NCBI RefSeq assembly: GCF_002835935.1
Contig: NZ_PJCF01000001.1
Coordinates: forward strand, 124,001 to 188,000
Direction of reading: 5' to 3'
DNA: 64,000 nt
From: Paraglaciecola sp. MB-3u-78
Lineage (GTDB): Bacteria > Pseudomonadota > Gammaproteobacteria > Enterobacterales > Alteromonadaceae
Both the position numbers and the translations under genes were made by a program. Of this stretch, positions 28,618 to 39,395 are shown piece by piece; position 1 is the first letter of the stretch; each line of letters starts with the position of its first letter. Under the pieces are notes generated by a model. It was not told the DNA's origin and made no database searches. It saw nothing but the letters and a program-made list of their open reading frames with translations.

Positions 28618-28645
28618 ATTCTACCGATCCACATGAGTATGTCAA
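28618..28645 (-). promoter_or_regulatory. sigma-70 promoter for the tRNA-Ser/Arg operon
   Basis: Minus strand TTGACA, 16-nt spacer, TAGAAT, followed by a C-rich discriminator (CCTGCTCC) typical of stringently controlled stable RNA genes. The tRNA-Ser starts about 120 nt downstream. Confidence 0.7.
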
Positions 28646-28763
28646 ACACTTTTTATGAAGTTAATGACAGCTTGCTGGCATTTTAAACGATTGTTGATTA
28701 AGTGCTTATTATTTGTCAGGTATGATGAAAAACATAGATTAATCTAGGCTAAAAATTAGGCAT

Positions 28764-28791
28764 AAAAAAAGCTGGTCACCCAGCTTTTTTT
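28764..28791 (-). terminator. rho-independent terminator after csrA
   Basis: AAAAAAAGCTGG / CCAGCTTTTTTT hairpin with a short loop (TCAC), 14 nt past the csrA stop. Symmetrical A/T tails mean it could act in both directions. Confidence 0.85.
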
Positions 28792-28804
28792 AAGTCCAAA
28801 CCGA

Positions 28805-29020
28805 CTAGTTTTCGTCAGTACTTTCTGCCTGTTCATGGGCGGCAAGTTGAACATTTTTTTCAGCTTGGATACGCATATAAATTTCTTCACGATGCACAGA
28901 TATTTCCTTAGGCGCATTCACACCAATTCTTACCTGATTACCTTTTACACCTAATACGGTCACGGTGACGTCATCACCAACCATTAGGGTTTCTCCAACA
29001 CGACGAGTTAAAATTAGCAT
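28805..29020 (-). CDS. csrA: carbon storage regulator, RNA-binding protein
   Basis: 71 aa, beginning [20 protein letters not shown], with the conserved [14 protein letters not shown]. The dimer binds GGA motifs in mRNA leaders. It lies downstream of alaS, as in most gammaproteobacteria. Its own leader has three GGA motifs (minus strand, at about 29029-29031, 29036-29038 and 29053-29055), one being the Shine-Dalgarno, which suggests autoregulation. Confidence 0.97.
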   Translation of the reverse strand: MLILTRRVGETLMVGDDVTVTVLGVKGNQVRIGVNAPKEISVHREEIYMRIQAEKNVQLAAHEQAESTDEN

Positions 29021-29189
29021 TCTATTGCTCCATTATCCGTTAAAATCACTATTCCTTCGTTAAAGTTAGTGTAAATCACCAGCACCGCCAGAAAATTTAC
29101 CCAATCGGTTTTTCCCTATTTTTGTTGTCACCACAAAAAACAACCGAAAAATTCTTAGCTTTTTACTTTGTACTTTTATTTTGTATTAT

Positions 29190-31787
29190 TTACAACTTTT
29201 CTTGTAACCAAGTTTGCACTGAATCAATGGCTGAGTCTAAGTTTTGCGGTTGAGTTCCGCCTGCCTGAGCCATATCAGGACGACCTCCTCCTTTACCACC
29301 AACTTGTTGAGCAACAAAGTTGACCAACTCCCCTGCCCTAACCTTAGAGACTAAATCCTTGGTTACCCCAACAATTAAGCTGACTTTATTTTCTTCAGCT
29401 ACGGCCAGAACAATTATCGCGCTACTTAATTGGTTCTTAAAGTCATCAACCATAGTTCTAAGTGCTTTAGCTTCAACGCCTTGCAACACAGTAGACAGCA
29501 CTTTGACGCCATTTATTTCATAAACCTCAGACAACACGTCTGTAGTGGCATTACTGGCTATTTGTTGTTTGAGCTTTTCTAATTCTCTCTCTACTATTTT
29601 ATTTTGGTCTAACACATGTTGGATACGGTCAGGCAAACCTTGTGGATCTGTTTTTAATAAACCAGCAATTTGGCTAATTTGGTGGGCTTGGCTTTGAACT
29701 GTATCTAGTGCTTTTCCCCCAGTGACCGCTTCTATTCTTCTGACACCGGCAGCAATACCACCCTCTGAGACAATCTTAAAGAATCCAATATCGCCCGTTC
29801 TATTGACATGTGTACCGCCACACAGTTCCATAGAAAATTTTCCCATAGAAACCACACGTACATCTTCTGAATACTTTTCACCGAATAAGGCCATTGCACC
29901 TGCAGCCTTAGCCTCGTCCAAATTCATTAATCTGGTCTCTAAACTATGATTGCCACGAATTTGTTCGTTAACTAGCTTTTCAACACTTTTAAGCTCTTCA
30001 TTGGTAACCGCTTCAAAATGTGAAAAATCAAAACGAAAACGCTCGTCTGATACCAGTGAACCTTTCTGATTTACGTGCTCGCCCAAAATTTGTTTCAACG
30101 CAGCATGCATAAGGTGTGTAGCACTGTGATTCAATTTTATGGCTTCACGGCGCCCAACATCAAATTCAGCTTGCACAAGATCACCCAATTTAAAATCTGA
30201 GTGAGCCGTTCCCTTATGAGCAATTGCATTGCCCAACTTAACCGTGTCTGTAACTGCAAAACTGCCGTTAGCAATTTTAAGTACACCAGTGTCTCCAGTT
30301 TGACCACCTGATTCTGCATAAAAAGGGCTCTTATCAAGTATAACAACACCCTCATCACCCGGACTTAATTGTTGCACTTGCTGACCGTTAGCAAACAATT
30401 CAACAATTTTAGCCTGCTGCGTTTGCTGATCATAACCAGTAAATTCAGAAGTACAATTAGACTTTAGTCGCTCATTGTAATCAGTATCAAATTGGCTAGC
30501 TTGTTGGGCGCGTTTACGCTGAGCAGCCATAGCAACTTGAAAACCTTCTTCGTCAATACGCAGTTCTTTTTCACGGGCCACGTCATTGGTTAAGTCTGCA
30601 GGGAAACCATATGTATCGTAAAGCTTAAAGACTAATTCACCAGGCACCACATCGGATGTTAATTCATTAAGCGCATCGTTAAGGATACTCATGCCACGTT
30701 CAAGGGTTCGAGAAAACTGTTCTTCTTCAGTTTTTAATACTTTTTCTATCAGTGCGCGATTGGCCGTTAGCTCAGGGTAAGCGTCAGCCATTTGTGTCTC
30801 TAACGCCTCCACAAGACGATAGAAAAACACGTCACTGGCACCGAGTTTATTACCATGTCTTACTGCCCTGCGAATAATACGCCTTAACACATACCCTCGG
30901 CCTTCATTGGAGGGAATAATGCCGTCACAAATCAAGAAACTACAAGAACGGATATGATCTGCAATCACACGTAAAGATTTATCTTGCTTGTCGTCTGTCC
31001 CAACAATATTCGCAGTGGCTTCAATCAAATTCTCAAAAAGATCAATTTCATAATTGCTATGCACATTTTGTAAAATAGCTGAAATACGCTCTAAGCCCAT
31101 ACCCGTATCAATAGAAGGTTTAGGTAATGGCTGCATAGTTCCATCACTTTGACGATTAAACTGCATAAAGACCAGATTCCAGATTTCAATAAATCTGTCG
31201 CCGTCTTCTTCTGGGGTGCCAGGAGGTCCACCCCAGATATGTTCACCGTGATCATAAAATATTTCTGAACAAGGACCACAAGGGCCAGTATCACCCATAG
31301 ACCAAAAATTGTCTGAAGTACTAATACGGATAATTTTGTCTTCTGAAATACCTATTTTGTTTGCCCAGATGTCAAAGGCTTCGTCGTCATCGTGGTAAAT
31401 GGTGACCAAAAATTTGTCCTTGGGTAGATTTAATTCTTTGGTCAAAAAATCCCAAGCATATTGAATAGCTTCAGTTTTAAAGTAATCACCAAAGCTGAAG
31501 TTACCTAACATTTCGAAAAAAGTATGATGACGAGCGGTATAACCTACATTTTCGAGATCATTATGTTTACCACCCGCTCGGACACAACGTTGCGAAGATG
31601 TCGCTTTGTCGTAGCTACGGGAGTCGGTGCCTAAAAACACATCTTTAAACTGGTTCATTCCAGCATTTGTAAACAAAAGCGTCGGATCGTTTGCAGGAAC
31701 TAAAGATGAACTGGATACTTTTTGATGTCCTCTTGCGGCAAAAAAATCTAAAAATGCGCACCGGATCTCGGCGGTTGTTTTACTCAT
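29190..31787 (-). CDS. alaS: alanyl-tRNA synthetase
   Basis: 865 aa, full length. Class II catalytic domain (about 1-240), tRNA recognition domain, editing domain with zinc ligands HSATH ([13 protein letters not shown]) and CGGTH, and a Gly-rich C-terminal C-Ala domain ([15 protein letters not shown]). An insertion sequence lies 116 nt upstream, separating it from recX. The native promoter may be disturbed, but alaS is essential and the frame is intact. Confidence 0.97.
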   Translation of the reverse strand: MSKTTAEIRCAFLDFFAARGHQKVSSSSLVPANDPTLLFTNAGMNQFKDVFLGTDSRSYDKATSSQRCVRAGGKHNDLENVGYTARHHTFFEMLGNFSFGDYFKTEAIQYAWDFLTKELNLPKDKFLVTIYHDDDEAFDIWANKIGISEDKIIRISTSDNFWSMGDTGPCGPCSEIFYDHGEHIWGGPPGTPEEDGDRFIEIWNLVFMQFNRQSDGTMQPLPKPSIDTGMGLERISAILQNVHSNYEIDLFENLIEATANIVGTDDKQDKSLRVIADHIRSCSFLICDGIIPSNEGRGYVLRRIIRRAVRHGNKLGASDVFFYRLVEALETQMADAYPELTANRALIEKVLKTEEEQFSRTLERGMSILNDALNELTSDVVPGELVFKLYDTYGFPADLTNDVAREKELRIDEEGFQVAMAAQRKRAQQASQFDTDYNERLKSNCTSEFTGYDQQTQQAKIVELFANGQQVQQLSPGDEGVVILDKSPFYAESGGQTGDTGVLKIANGSFAVTDTVKLGNAIAHKGTAHSDFKLGDLVQAEFDVGRREAIKLNHSATHLMHAALKQILGEHVNQKGSLVSDERFRFDFSHFEAVTNEELKSVEKLVNEQIRGNHSLETRLMNLDEAKAAGAMALFGEKYSEDVRVVSMGKFSMELCGGTHVNRTGDIGFFKIVSEGGIAAGVRRIEAVTGGKALDTVQSQAHQISQIAGLLKTDPQGLPDRIQHVLDQNKIVERELEKLKQQIASNATTDVLSEVYEINGVKVLSTVLQGVEAKALRTMVDDFKNQLSSAIIVLAVAEENKVSLIVGVTKDLVSKVRAGELVNFVAQQVGGKGGGRPDMAQAGGTQPQNLDSAIDSVQTWLQEKL

Positions 31788-31903
31788 TTACAATCCTGAA
31801 ATATTAATAATTAATGGAGTTAAAATATGCCCAAAGCGGCATAATAACTGCGTTCGGCGCCAAAGATATCAGTTTAGTGAACTTTTGTTAAGGCTAAGCC
31901 TTG

Positions 31904-33276
31904 TCCAATATGAAATGAGTCTTAACTAATTGCGTGTTTCCAAAATGAAATGCGTCTAAAGACTTAAATTCTGTTCATGATCATAAGATGCAAGCGATCA
32001 TGAATATAGAAAACCTCACCACTATTGAAGAGCTTGAACGCTTTATTCAAGGTAACCAAGCCGTCGCCTTTACCGTTTTAGGTGATAAAAATCAGCGATA
32101 TCAATTCATTCAAAAAACATTGATAAAATTTCGCTATATCACGTTAAAAAAAACCGACAAAGGGATCGTCAATCAATACCTTAAAAAGGTGACAGGCTAC
32201 TCGCGGCAGCAACTCACTCGATTGATAAAACAATACAAGGACGTCGGCAGAATTAACTGGCAACCTTGCCGAACTAACGGCTTTTCAACCATTTACAGTA
32301 CAAAGGATATTAAGCTACTGGCTGAAATGGACGCAAGGCATGATGATATCTGTGGTCATGCCACTAAAAAGCTGTTGGAGCGTGCCTACAATACGTTTGA
32401 GCAATCAGAATACCAAATGCTTGCCACTATCTCTGTTTCACATTTATATAACTTGAGGCACTCTCAAGGCTACCAAAAACAACGCAGACACTTCACAAAA
32501 ACACAATCAAGACAAGTGCCTATTGGCGAACGGCGTAAACCTCAACCCAACGGCGAGCCTGGCTATATTCGTATTGATACCGTGCACCAAGGAGACCTAG
32601 ATAAACAAAAAGGCGTGTATCATATTAATGCAGTTGATGAGGTGACACAGTTTGAGGTTGTTTGCTCAGTTGAACGTATTAGTGAGCGTTACCTCATTCC
32701 AGTACTAACGCAAATGATGGCCGCATTTCCTTTTATTATCAAAGGGTTTCATTCAGATAATGGCTCTGAATACATCAACAAACACGTGTGTAAATTACTC
32801 ACCAAACTTGAAATAGAGCTCACTAAATCACGCTCAAGACACTCAAACGATAATGCCTTAGCAGAAAGTAAAAATGCATCAATTGTAAGAAAACAGTTTG
32901 GTTACACACATATTCCACAGAAATGGGCACCGTTAATCAATACGTTTAATTTAAAATATCTTTACCCGTATATCAATTATCATAGACCTTGTTTCTTTCC
33001 TGAAGTCACCACTGATGATAAAGGGAAACAACGTAAAACTTACCCTTACAAAAGTATGATGACGCCCTATGAAAAACTAAAATCTTTACCCAATGCCAAA
33101 ACATATTTGAAAGCAGACTTTCATTTTGAAATACTAGATGAGCAAGCTATGGAAATGACAGATAATGCTTGTGCTGAATTACTTCAAAAAGAACGTAATG
33201 AATTATTTAACCAGATCTTTGAACAGAATAAACGAGCCTAAAAATTTACTTACTTAAGACTCATTTGTTAATTGGA
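31904..33276 (+). mobile_element. insertion sequence with integrase-core transposase, between alaS and recX
   Basis: The ends form an imperfect inverted repeat: left TCCAATATGAAATGAGTC (31904 on) and right, read on the minus strand from 33276, TCCAATTAACAAATGAGTC. A second left-end-like copy (TCCAAAATGAAATGCGTC) follows at about 31939, so the left end holds two tandem binding-site-like repeats. Length about 1.37 kb with one gene. No target duplication was evident. It splits the usual recX-alaS neighbourhood. Confidence 0.78.
31988..33241 (+). CDS. integrase-core (rve) transposase, IS481-like
   Basis: 417 aa. N-terminal helix-turn-helix (about 45-85, GYSRQQLTRLIKQY), then an rve domain with D197 (YIRIDTVHQGD), D257 (FHSDNGSEY) and E293 (NALAESKNA), the intact DDE triad. 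An alternative ATG lies 12 nt inside. No frameshift, so it may be active. Family placement between IS481 and unclassified rve elements is uncertain. Confidence 0.85.
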   Translation: MQAIMNIENLTTIEELERFIQGNQAVAFTVLGDKNQRYQFIQKTLIKFRYITLKKTDKGIVNQYLKKVTGYSRQQLTRLIKQYKDVGRINWQPCRTNGFSTIYSTKDIKLLAEMDARHDDICGHATKKLLERAYNTFEQSEYQMLATISVSHLYNLRHSQGYQKQRRHFTKTQSRQVPIGERRKPQPNGEPGYIRIDTVHQGDLDKQKGVYHINAVDEVTQFEVVCSVERISERYLIPVLTQMMAAFPFIIKGFHSDNGSEYINKHVCKLLTKLEIELTKSRSRHSNDNALAESKNASIVRKQFGYTHIPQKWAPLINTFNLKYLYPYINYHRPCFFPEVTTDDKGKQRKTYPYKSMMTPYEKLKSLPNAKTYLKADFHFEILDEQAMEMTDNACAELLQKERNELFNQIFEQNKRA

Positions 33277-33307
33277 ATATACTGGCTAGTGTTTGCACTT
33301 AAGAGCG

Positions 33308-33760
33308 TTAATATTTTGACGATGTAATCCCATAGCGAATTTGTTCATGGGTAAAACCTCGATAATATAAAAATCGTTGTTGTTTCTGCTGCTCTTTAAA
33401 ATCTGTAGCAGGGGTACCCGCATATTTTTTTAAACACTTTGACTGCTAACTCAAACCAATCGATACTCAGTTCACTCATTGCTGCAGCCACAATTTCTTC
33501 AGAAATTTGATGTTCTTTTAATTCATTACGTATTCTTAACTCGCCTATACCTTTATTCGAACGACCTCGGATCAAAGATTCTGCAAACCTCTCATTACTT
33601 TGTAGATTACTCTGATTAAATTTTTCTATCCATTCGACGCAAAGATGACGCTCAAAGTCACGTAGCAAAACTTCTTGAGTAATTCATGTTTACTATGCTC
33701 GCGCCCCGCAAGCAACCTAGTGATGGTATATTTAATGATCTTAACTTCATTCTCTGCCAT
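33308..33760 (-). pseudogene. recX: recX with two compensating frameshifts
   Basis: The ATG at 33760 opens MAENEVKIIKYTITRLLAGR, then EHSKHELLKK, a good RecX N-terminus. Near 33667-33676 one base is missing, and the next frame reads LLRDFERHLCVEWIEKF onward. At an A7 run (33425-33431) one base too many returns to the first frame, giving KKYAGTPATDFKEQQ and ending at 33308. The total span is 453 nt, exactly 151 codons, so the two shifts cancel. RecX limits RecA filaments. As written, no full protein can be made; homopolymer read errors are an alternative. No recA is adjacent. Confidence 0.8.
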
Positions 33761-33798
33761 ATTAGTCAAGCAAATTTAGCAAAAGGTTAGGCCCAATA

Positions 33799-34965
33799 TT
33801 GTCAATATCAAGCTCAAAATATACATTCAAATTTAATACCTCAATTGAAGAAATTGGTCAAACAGTTTGGGATGACTTAGCTAATGGCAGCAGCCCCTTT
33901 TGTCAATACCCTTTTTTGCATGCCTTAGAAACCTCAGGGTCGGTTGGCGGAAAATCTGGGTGGCAGCCTTTTCATTTAGTAATTTATCAAAATTCCGAGC
34001 CTGTTGGCATCTTACCCTTATACAAAAAAACTCATAGTTACGGAGAATATGTATTTGATTTCGCTTGGGCAAACACTTATCGACAATATGGCGTTAACTA
34101 TTATCCTAAATTAGTGGCCGCCATACCTTTTACTCCAGTGACTGGCGCAAGGTTAATGCTCAACGCTAAAGTAGATAAACAGCAACTGTTACCCATTCTG
34201 TGCCAAGAGCTCGCTAATCAATTAGCATTGTCCGGCATGTCTTCCATGCATTGGTTATTTGTGGAACAAGATATTAGCCAGTTACTCCACGAGCATGGCC
34301 AAGTTCAACGCCAAGGGGTGCAATTTCAATGGTTCAATCGTCAATATTCATCTTTTGAAGACTACCTAACACATTTTAATTCACGTAAAAGAAAGAATGT
34401 AAAAAAAGAACGTCTTAAAGTCACAAGTGAAGGAATAAAAGTAGTTCGTTTGCATGGAGACAATTTAACCGAAGAAAACATGGAATTTTTTTACCATTGC
34501 TATAAACAAACCTATTTAAAACGCAGCGGTCATGATGGTTATTTAACCGAGGTTTTTTTCCAGCAAATTTTTAAGGATTTACATCACAATTTAATGTTAG
34601 TTATCGCATTAAAAGGTGAGCAACCTATTGCCAGCGCACTATTTTTATTTGATCAAAATCAACTGTGTGGTCGATACTGGGGTGCTTTAGAGGAAATTCA
34701 CAGCTTACATTTTGAGTGTTGTTACTACCAAGGCATCGAATTTTGCATTGAACAAAATATTGCTCAGTTTAACCCCGGCACTCAAGGAGAGCATAAGATA
34801 CTTAGGGGCTTTGAACCTATTTACTGTTACTCAAACCATTCACTTAAAGAATTGCCATTTCACGAGGCAGTTGAGCGATTTATTCAACAAGAAAACATAC
34901 AAATCACACAATACAAAAATAATGCTGAAAAGCTTTTACCTTTTAAACAAACAGAAGTTAGCTAA
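33799..34965 (+). CDS. GNAT-like protein of the COG3146/DUF482 family
   Basis: 388 aa. Family-typical segments include NGSSPFCQYPFLHALETSGS, RKRKNVKKERLKV and FNPGTQGEHKILRGFEP. These proteins have a double GNAT fold related to FemABX peptidyl transferases; no reaction is established. The TTG start at 33799 follows AAAAGGTTAGG; no nearby ATG exists. Divergent from recX with 38 nt between. Usually cytoplasmic; no signal peptide or membrane segment. Confidence 0.8.
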   Translation: MSISSSKYTFKFNTSIEEIGQTVWDDLANGSSPFCQYPFLHALETSGSVGGKSGWQPFHLVIYQNSEPVGILPLYKKTHSYGEYVFDFAWANTYRQYGVNYYPKLVAAIPFTPVTGARLMLNAKVDKQQLLPILCQELANQLALSGMSSMHWLFVEQDISQLLHEHGQVQRQGVQFQWFNRQYSSFEDYLTHFNSRKRKNVKKERLKVTSEGIKVVRLHGDNLTEENMEFFYHCYKQTYLKRSGHDGYLTEVFFQQIFKDLHHNLMLVIALKGEQPIASALFLFDQNQLCGRYWGALEEIHSLHFECCYYQGIEFCIEQNIAQFNPGTQGEHKILRGFEPIYCYSNHSLKELPFHEAVERFIQQENIQITQYKNNAEKLLPFKQTEVS

Positions 34966-34985
34966 ACGTAGTCTGGTAAAAATCT

Positions 34986-35588
34986 TTATTGTTTTTGCCA
35001 GACTAACATAAAGTTATTCGCTGGCATTGGGACGGTCTCAATGAGAACCAAAGGTTTGGCCCAAAGGGTCAATTCGTCAATATCACGGATACCACCACAA
35101 CCTTGTTCCCTTAGATGTTGGTCAAAGGCTTTGTTAGACTCACTGCTATATTGTCCTTGAAAATTATACGGGCCGTATTGGCAGAATACGCCACCACTGG
35201 GCAAGTTATCAGCCACTAACTGCATCATCAGTTGTGTTTCTGATGGTTGCATAATATGCGTGGTATTCGCTGTATACACAGCATCAATATTGGTTAGTGG
35301 CCAAACACTAGAAGCGCCGATAGTAAATGACACAGGTTGATGCAGATTGTCCACGTCTACCTCTTCTAGCCACGCTACTATACCAAGATGTTTATCAGGC
35401 ATATCGCTAGTGTGCCACTCCAGATACGTGAGCCTAGGAGCAAAATGCGCGGCATGTTGCCCTGTCCCAGAACCAATTTCTAACAGGTTTTTTGTATCGA
35501 CTAAAACCCTACTCAATATCTCAAAAATAGGTTGTTTGTTATTTTCGCACGCTTGGCTGAAAGGTTTATCGAACATGGTATTTTCCAT
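34986..35588 (-). CDS. DUF938 SAM-dependent methyltransferase
   Basis: 200 aa, class I methyltransferase fold with motif I LLEIGSGTGQHAAHFA at about 35-50, typical of DUF938. An alternative ATG is 4 codons in. It starts 3 nt after the stop of the methionine synthase C-terminal gene and so appears to be the last gene of a metA-metH operon. The substrate is unknown. Placement with methionine synthesis suggests it uses SAM made by that pathway, but this is inference. Confidence 0.85.
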   Translation of the reverse strand: MENTMFDKPFSQACENNKQPIFEILSRVLVDTKNLLEIGSGTGQHAAHFAPRLTYLEWHTSDMPDKHLGIVAWLEEVDVDNLHQPVSFTIGASSVWPLTNIDAVYTANTTHIMQPSETQLMMQLVADNLPSGGVFCQYGPYNFQGQYSSESNKAFDQHLREQGCGGIRDIDELTLWAKPLVLIETVPMPANNFMLVWQKQ

Positions 35589-35591
35589 TAT

Positions 35592-38255
35592 CTATTGAAG
35601 GTTAGGCCCTAACCACTTTTCAGCTTCTAATCTATCCCAGCCTTTACGAGCAGCATAATCGAGCAATTGATCTTCTTGTATTTGTGCCACTGCAAAATAA
35701 CGACACTTTGGATGAGAGAAATAAAAGCCAGATACAGCAGCACCAGGCCACATGGCATAACTCTCAGTTAATTTCATACCCGTATTTTTTTCAGTATCCA
35801 GCAGATCCCAAATCAATTGTTTCTCGGTGTGTTCAGGGCAAGCTGCATAACCTGGGGCAGGTCGAATACCTTGATATTTTTCACGAATAAGCTCTTCATT
35901 TGATAACGTCTCATCAGGTACATACCCCCAGATTTCTTTGCGCACTTTTTTGTGCAAATATTCGGCAAAGGCTTCTGCAAATCTATCGGCAAGAGATTTA
36001 ACCATTATAGAATTGTAATCATCACCGTCATTTTCGTATTCTTTGGCCAAACCATCTTCCCAAGTACCTGCTGTCACCGCAAATGCGCCAAGATAATCGG
36101 CTTTTCCTGAAGACTTAGGCGCAATAAAATCGCTTAAACAGTTATTGGCGCCTTTAGGCTTTTCAGTTTGTTGGCGAAGGTGGTGTGCAACGTGAGTTAC
36201 TTCACTGCGACTTTCATCAGCATAAACTTGAATATCGTCTTGCACTCGATTAGCTGGGAATATACCTATGACACCGCTGGCTTTAAGCTTAGGGTTATTA
36301 CATAAGGTTTTTAACATGGCCTGTGCATCAGCAAATAGAATTTGTGCTTCTTTGCCAACTACTTCGTCTTGCAAAATGCGCGGATATTTACCCGCCAAAG
36401 ACCAAGTTAAGAAAAACGGCGTCCAATCGATGTAATCAACCAGCTCAGCCAATCCAATACTCACAGCGGTCACTCCCAACTGATTGGGTACAGGTGGCTG
36501 ATAGCTATCCCAGTCAAACTTAAAACCATTCTCACGGGCTTGCTCTAATGTTACGGGGCGGGTGCGAGGCTTTTTCTTGGCGTGTTGCTCGCGCACTTTT
36601 TCATAATCTAGTTTTAGTTCTTCTGCGTATATAGCACGATTTTCCGCAGTGATCAGTTTCTGACATACGCCCACTGCGCGGCTGGCATTGGGTACGTAAA
36701 CCACTGGGTGATGATAATGTTGCTCAATTTTCACTGCGGTATGGGCTTTGGACGTGGTCGCCCCCCCAATTAATAATGGTAAGTCAAAGTCTAGACGTTG
36801 CATTTCTTTGGCCACGTAGACCATTTCATCAAGAGAAGGGGTAATCAGTCCAGACAGGCCAATCATATCGACATTTTCGTCCTTGGCCACTTGTAATAAT
36901 TTTGCGCAAGGCACCATCACCCCAAGGTCGATGATCTCAAAGTTATTACATTGCAGCACTACGCCCACAATGTTTTTCCCTATATCGTGAACGTCCCCTT
37001 TTACTGTGGCCAATAAAATTTTGCCGTTACTGCTACCTTTGTCTTTTTCAAGTTCGATATACGGATTAAGATAAGATACCGCCTTTTTCATCACACGAGC
37101 AGATTTGACCACTTGGGGCAGAAACATTTTGCCCTCACCAAACAAATCACCGACTACATTCATACCATCCATCAATGGTCCTTCGATAACATGTAATGGT
37201 TTTTCTGCTGCAAGACGTGCTTCTTCAGTATCTTCCTCTATAAAGTCCATAATGCCGCGAACCAATGCGTGTTCAAGACGTTTATTGACGGGCAAATCGC
37301 GCCATTCAAGGTTGTCTTTAACCAGTACTTTACCATCGCCTTGATATTTGGGAGCAAGTTCTAAAAGCCGATCCGTAGCTTGGTCATGACGATTTAAGAT
37401 CACGTCCTCCACCGCTTCTTTTAGCTCTGGAGGGATTTGGTCGTACACTTCCAATTGTCCGGCATTCACAATACCCATATCCATTCCCGCTTGAATAGCA
37501 TGATATAAAAACACCGAATGCATCGCTTCACGAACTGGATTATTGCCACGAAAAGAAAAAGACACGTTGGATAAGCCACCTGATATATGAGCATGGGGCA
37601 AATTTTGACGGATACGCCGAGTCGCATTGATAAAATCTACGGCATAATTGTTATGTTCTTCAATGCCTGTTGCTACTGCAAAAATATTTGGGTCAAAGAT
37701 GATGTCTTGTGGGGGGAAGCCAATTTTTTCAGTGAGTAATTTATAACTACGTTCACATATCTCGAATTTGCGGTCTTCAGTATCGGCCTGACCTTTCTCG
37801 TCAAATGCCATAACTACCGTGGCAGCACCATATCGCTTTAACAACTTAGCTTGATTCAGAAAGTTTTCTTCACCTTCTTTCAAGCTAATAGAATTAACTA
37901 TGGCTTTGCCTTGCACACACTTTAAACCTGCCTCGATAACCGTCCATTTGGATGAATCAATCATGATAGGCACTCGAGAAATATCAGGTTCAGAAGCAAT
38001 CAGGTTCAAAAATCGCGTCATCGCGGCTTCAGAGTCCAACATGGCTTCATCCATATTGATATCTATTATCTGCGCACCATTTTCAACTTGCTGGCGTGCA
38101 ACATCTAAGGCTTTTTCATAATCATCGTCAAGGATCAAACGTTTAAACATGGCAGAACCGGTAACGTTGGTTCGTTCACCCACATTGATAAAATTTGCTG
38201 AAGACTTCCCTTTGCCGAGAATGGGTTGCTCAATATCTATTTCATTTTTATTCAT
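35592..38255 (-). CDS. metH: methionine synthase, pterin/B12/activation part (split MetH)
   Basis: About 887 aa with the three C-terminal MetH modules: pterin-binding (about 15-300, [19 protein letters not shown]), cobalamin-binding with the B12 histidine ([10 protein letters not shown]), and the AdoMet activation domain ([14 protein letters not shown]). It lacks the homocysteine domain, which is a separate gene ending 9 nt upstream. ATG at 38255 preferred; a GTG one codon earlier is also possible. It takes methyl from methyl-tetrahydrofolate through cobalamin to homocysteine bound on the partner protein. 358+887 aa equals the length of a fused MetH (E. coli 1227). Confidence 0.93.
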   Translation of the reverse strand: MNKNEIDIEQPILGKGKSSANFINVGERTNVTGSAMFKRLILDDDYEKALDVARQQVENGAQIIDINMDEAMLDSEAAMTRFLNLIASEPDISRVPIMIDSSKWTVIEAGLKCVQGKAIVNSISLKEGEENFLNQAKLLKRYGAATVVMAFDEKGQADTEDRKFEICERSYKLLTEKIGFPPQDIIFDPNIFAVATGIEEHNNYAVDFINATRRIRQNLPHAHISGGLSNVSFSFRGNNPVREAMHSVFLYHAIQAGMDMGIVNAGQLEVYDQIPPELKEAVEDVILNRHDQATDRLLELAPKYQGDGKVLVKDNLEWRDLPVNKRLEHALVRGIMDFIEEDTEEARLAAEKPLHVIEGPLMDGMNVVGDLFGEGKMFLPQVVKSARVMKKAVSYLNPYIELEKDKGSSNGKILLATVKGDVHDIGKNIVGVVLQCNNFEIIDLGVMVPCAKLLQVAKDENVDMIGLSGLITPSLDEMVYVAKEMQRLDFDLPLLIGGATTSKAHTAVKIEQHYHHPVVYVPNASRAVGVCQKLITAENRAIYAEELKLDYEKVREQHAKKKPRTRPVTLEQARENGFKFDWDSYQPPVPNQLGVTAVSIGLAELVDYIDWTPFFLTWSLAGKYPRILQDEVVGKEAQILFADAQAMLKTLCNNPKLKASGVIGIFPANRVQDDIQVYADESRSEVTHVAHHLRQQTEKPKGANNCLSDFIAPKSSGKADYLGAFAVTAGTWEDGLAKEYENDGDDYNSIMVKSLADRFAEAFAEYLHKKVRKEIWGYVPDETLSNEELIREKYQGIRPAPGYAACPEHTEKQLIWDLLDTEKNTGMKLTESYAMWPGAAVSGFYFSHPKCRYFAVAQIQEDQLLDYAARKGWDRLEAEKWLGPNLQ

Positions 38256-38264
38256 CACAACCGC

Positions 38265-39341
38265 CTAATGGACAAAAGGTTCTAAACCAGACAGGCGCAT
38301 TTTCACCTCTCTTTTTACTATTTTACGAGGCGCGTAACCTTTTACAGCATCAGCCATGGCCGCAATGTGTTTTGGTGTGCTACCACAACATCCACCCACA
38401 ATATTTAATAATCCTGACTCTGCCCACTCCTTAATGTGCAAAGCCATTTCGTCACTTTCCATATCATATTCACCAAACTCATTGGGTAAACCTGCATTAG
38501 GATGAGCGGAAACAAAACATTCGGATATTTGGGATATTTCATCCACATATTGGCGCAATAAGTCAGGACCCAATGCGCAATTTAAGCCAAAAGAAAACGG
38601 ATCTACATGATTCATCGAATAATAAAAAGCTTCAGCCGTTTGACCAGACAATGTTCGACCAGAGGCATCGGTAATAGTGCCTGAAATCATAACGGGTAAC
38701 TTTACACTCAGTTGTTCGAAAACCGTTTGTATCGCAAATACTGCAGCCTTAGCATTTAGGGTGTCAAAAATGGTTTCCACCATAATCAAATCCGCACCAC
38801 CTTCAATCAGTCCATGGGTGGACTCTATATAAGCTTCAACCAACTCATCAAAAGTGACGTTACGTTTAGCAGGGTCGTTGACGTCGGGAGAAATAGAGGC
38901 TGTTCGACTAGTAGGTCCTAATACACCTGCAACAAATCTAGGTTTATCTGGTGTTTGGGCAGTAAATTTATCTGCTGCTTTTCTAGCTAATTTTGCCGCT
39001 GCAATATTTATCTCTTTTGCCAACGCCTGCATATTATAATCAGCCATGGAAATAGTAGTGGCATTGAATGTATTAGTTTCAATAATATCAACACCGGCCT
39101 CAAGATATGCGCAGTGAATGTCAAAGATAATATTAGGCTGAGTCAATACTAATAAATCATTATTACCTTTAACATCAAAATGCCAATCAGCAAAACGTTC
39201 ACCCCGGTAATCCTGTTCTTCGAATTTATATTCTTGGATCATGGTGCCCATGGCACCATCAAGTAACAAAATACGTTTGTTTGCAGCTTCAATCAGTTGT
39301 TCTTCTCGTTGTTTTGGGGCCATTCGCTGACTCAATGTCAT
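38265..39341 (-). CDS. metH: methionine synthase, homocysteine-binding part (split MetH)
   Basis: 358 aa, the homocysteine S-methyltransferase domain. DGAMGTMIQ is near the N-terminus; zinc ligands are the Cys in FGLNCALG and the pair in GGCCGSTP. It ends with a TAG at a clear domain boundary, and the rest of MetH follows in the same operon. The stop lies in the interdomain linker, not in a fold, so this looks like a functional two-subunit enzyme and not decay. It starts 54 nt after metA. Confidence 0.92.
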   Translation of the reverse strand: MTLSQRMAPKQREEQLIEAANKRILLLDGAMGTMIQEYKFEEQDYRGERFADWHFDVKGNNDLLVLTQPNIIFDIHCAYLEAGVDIIETNTFNATTISMADYNMQALAKEINIAAAKLARKAADKFTAQTPDKPRFVAGVLGPTSRTASISPDVNDPAKRNVTFDELVEAYIESTHGLIEGGADLIMVETIFDTLNAKAAVFAIQTVFEQLSVKLPVMISGTITDASGRTLSGQTAEAFYYSMNHVDPFSFGLNCALGPDLLRQYVDEISQISECFVSAHPNAGLPNEFGEYDMESDEMALHIKEWAESGLLNIVGGCCGSTPKHIAAMADAVKGYAPRKIVKREVKMRLSGLEPFVH

Positions 39342-39395
39342 TCCTCTTTATTATTTCACTATAAAAAATAACTACGCTGTATAAATTAACTTTTT

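Larger units (their letters stand above)
28498..28804. other. leader region of the tRNA operon and csrA 3' region
   Basis: About 307 bases without a protein gene. It contains the tRNA promoter (28618-28645) and the csrA terminator (28764-28791). I see no other gene. Confidence 0.6.

Noticed and set aside
33799-34965. Part of a defence island or prophage next to the IS and recX
   Set aside because: The gene is a conserved GNAT/COG3146 member; no phage, nuclease or toxin genes nearby.
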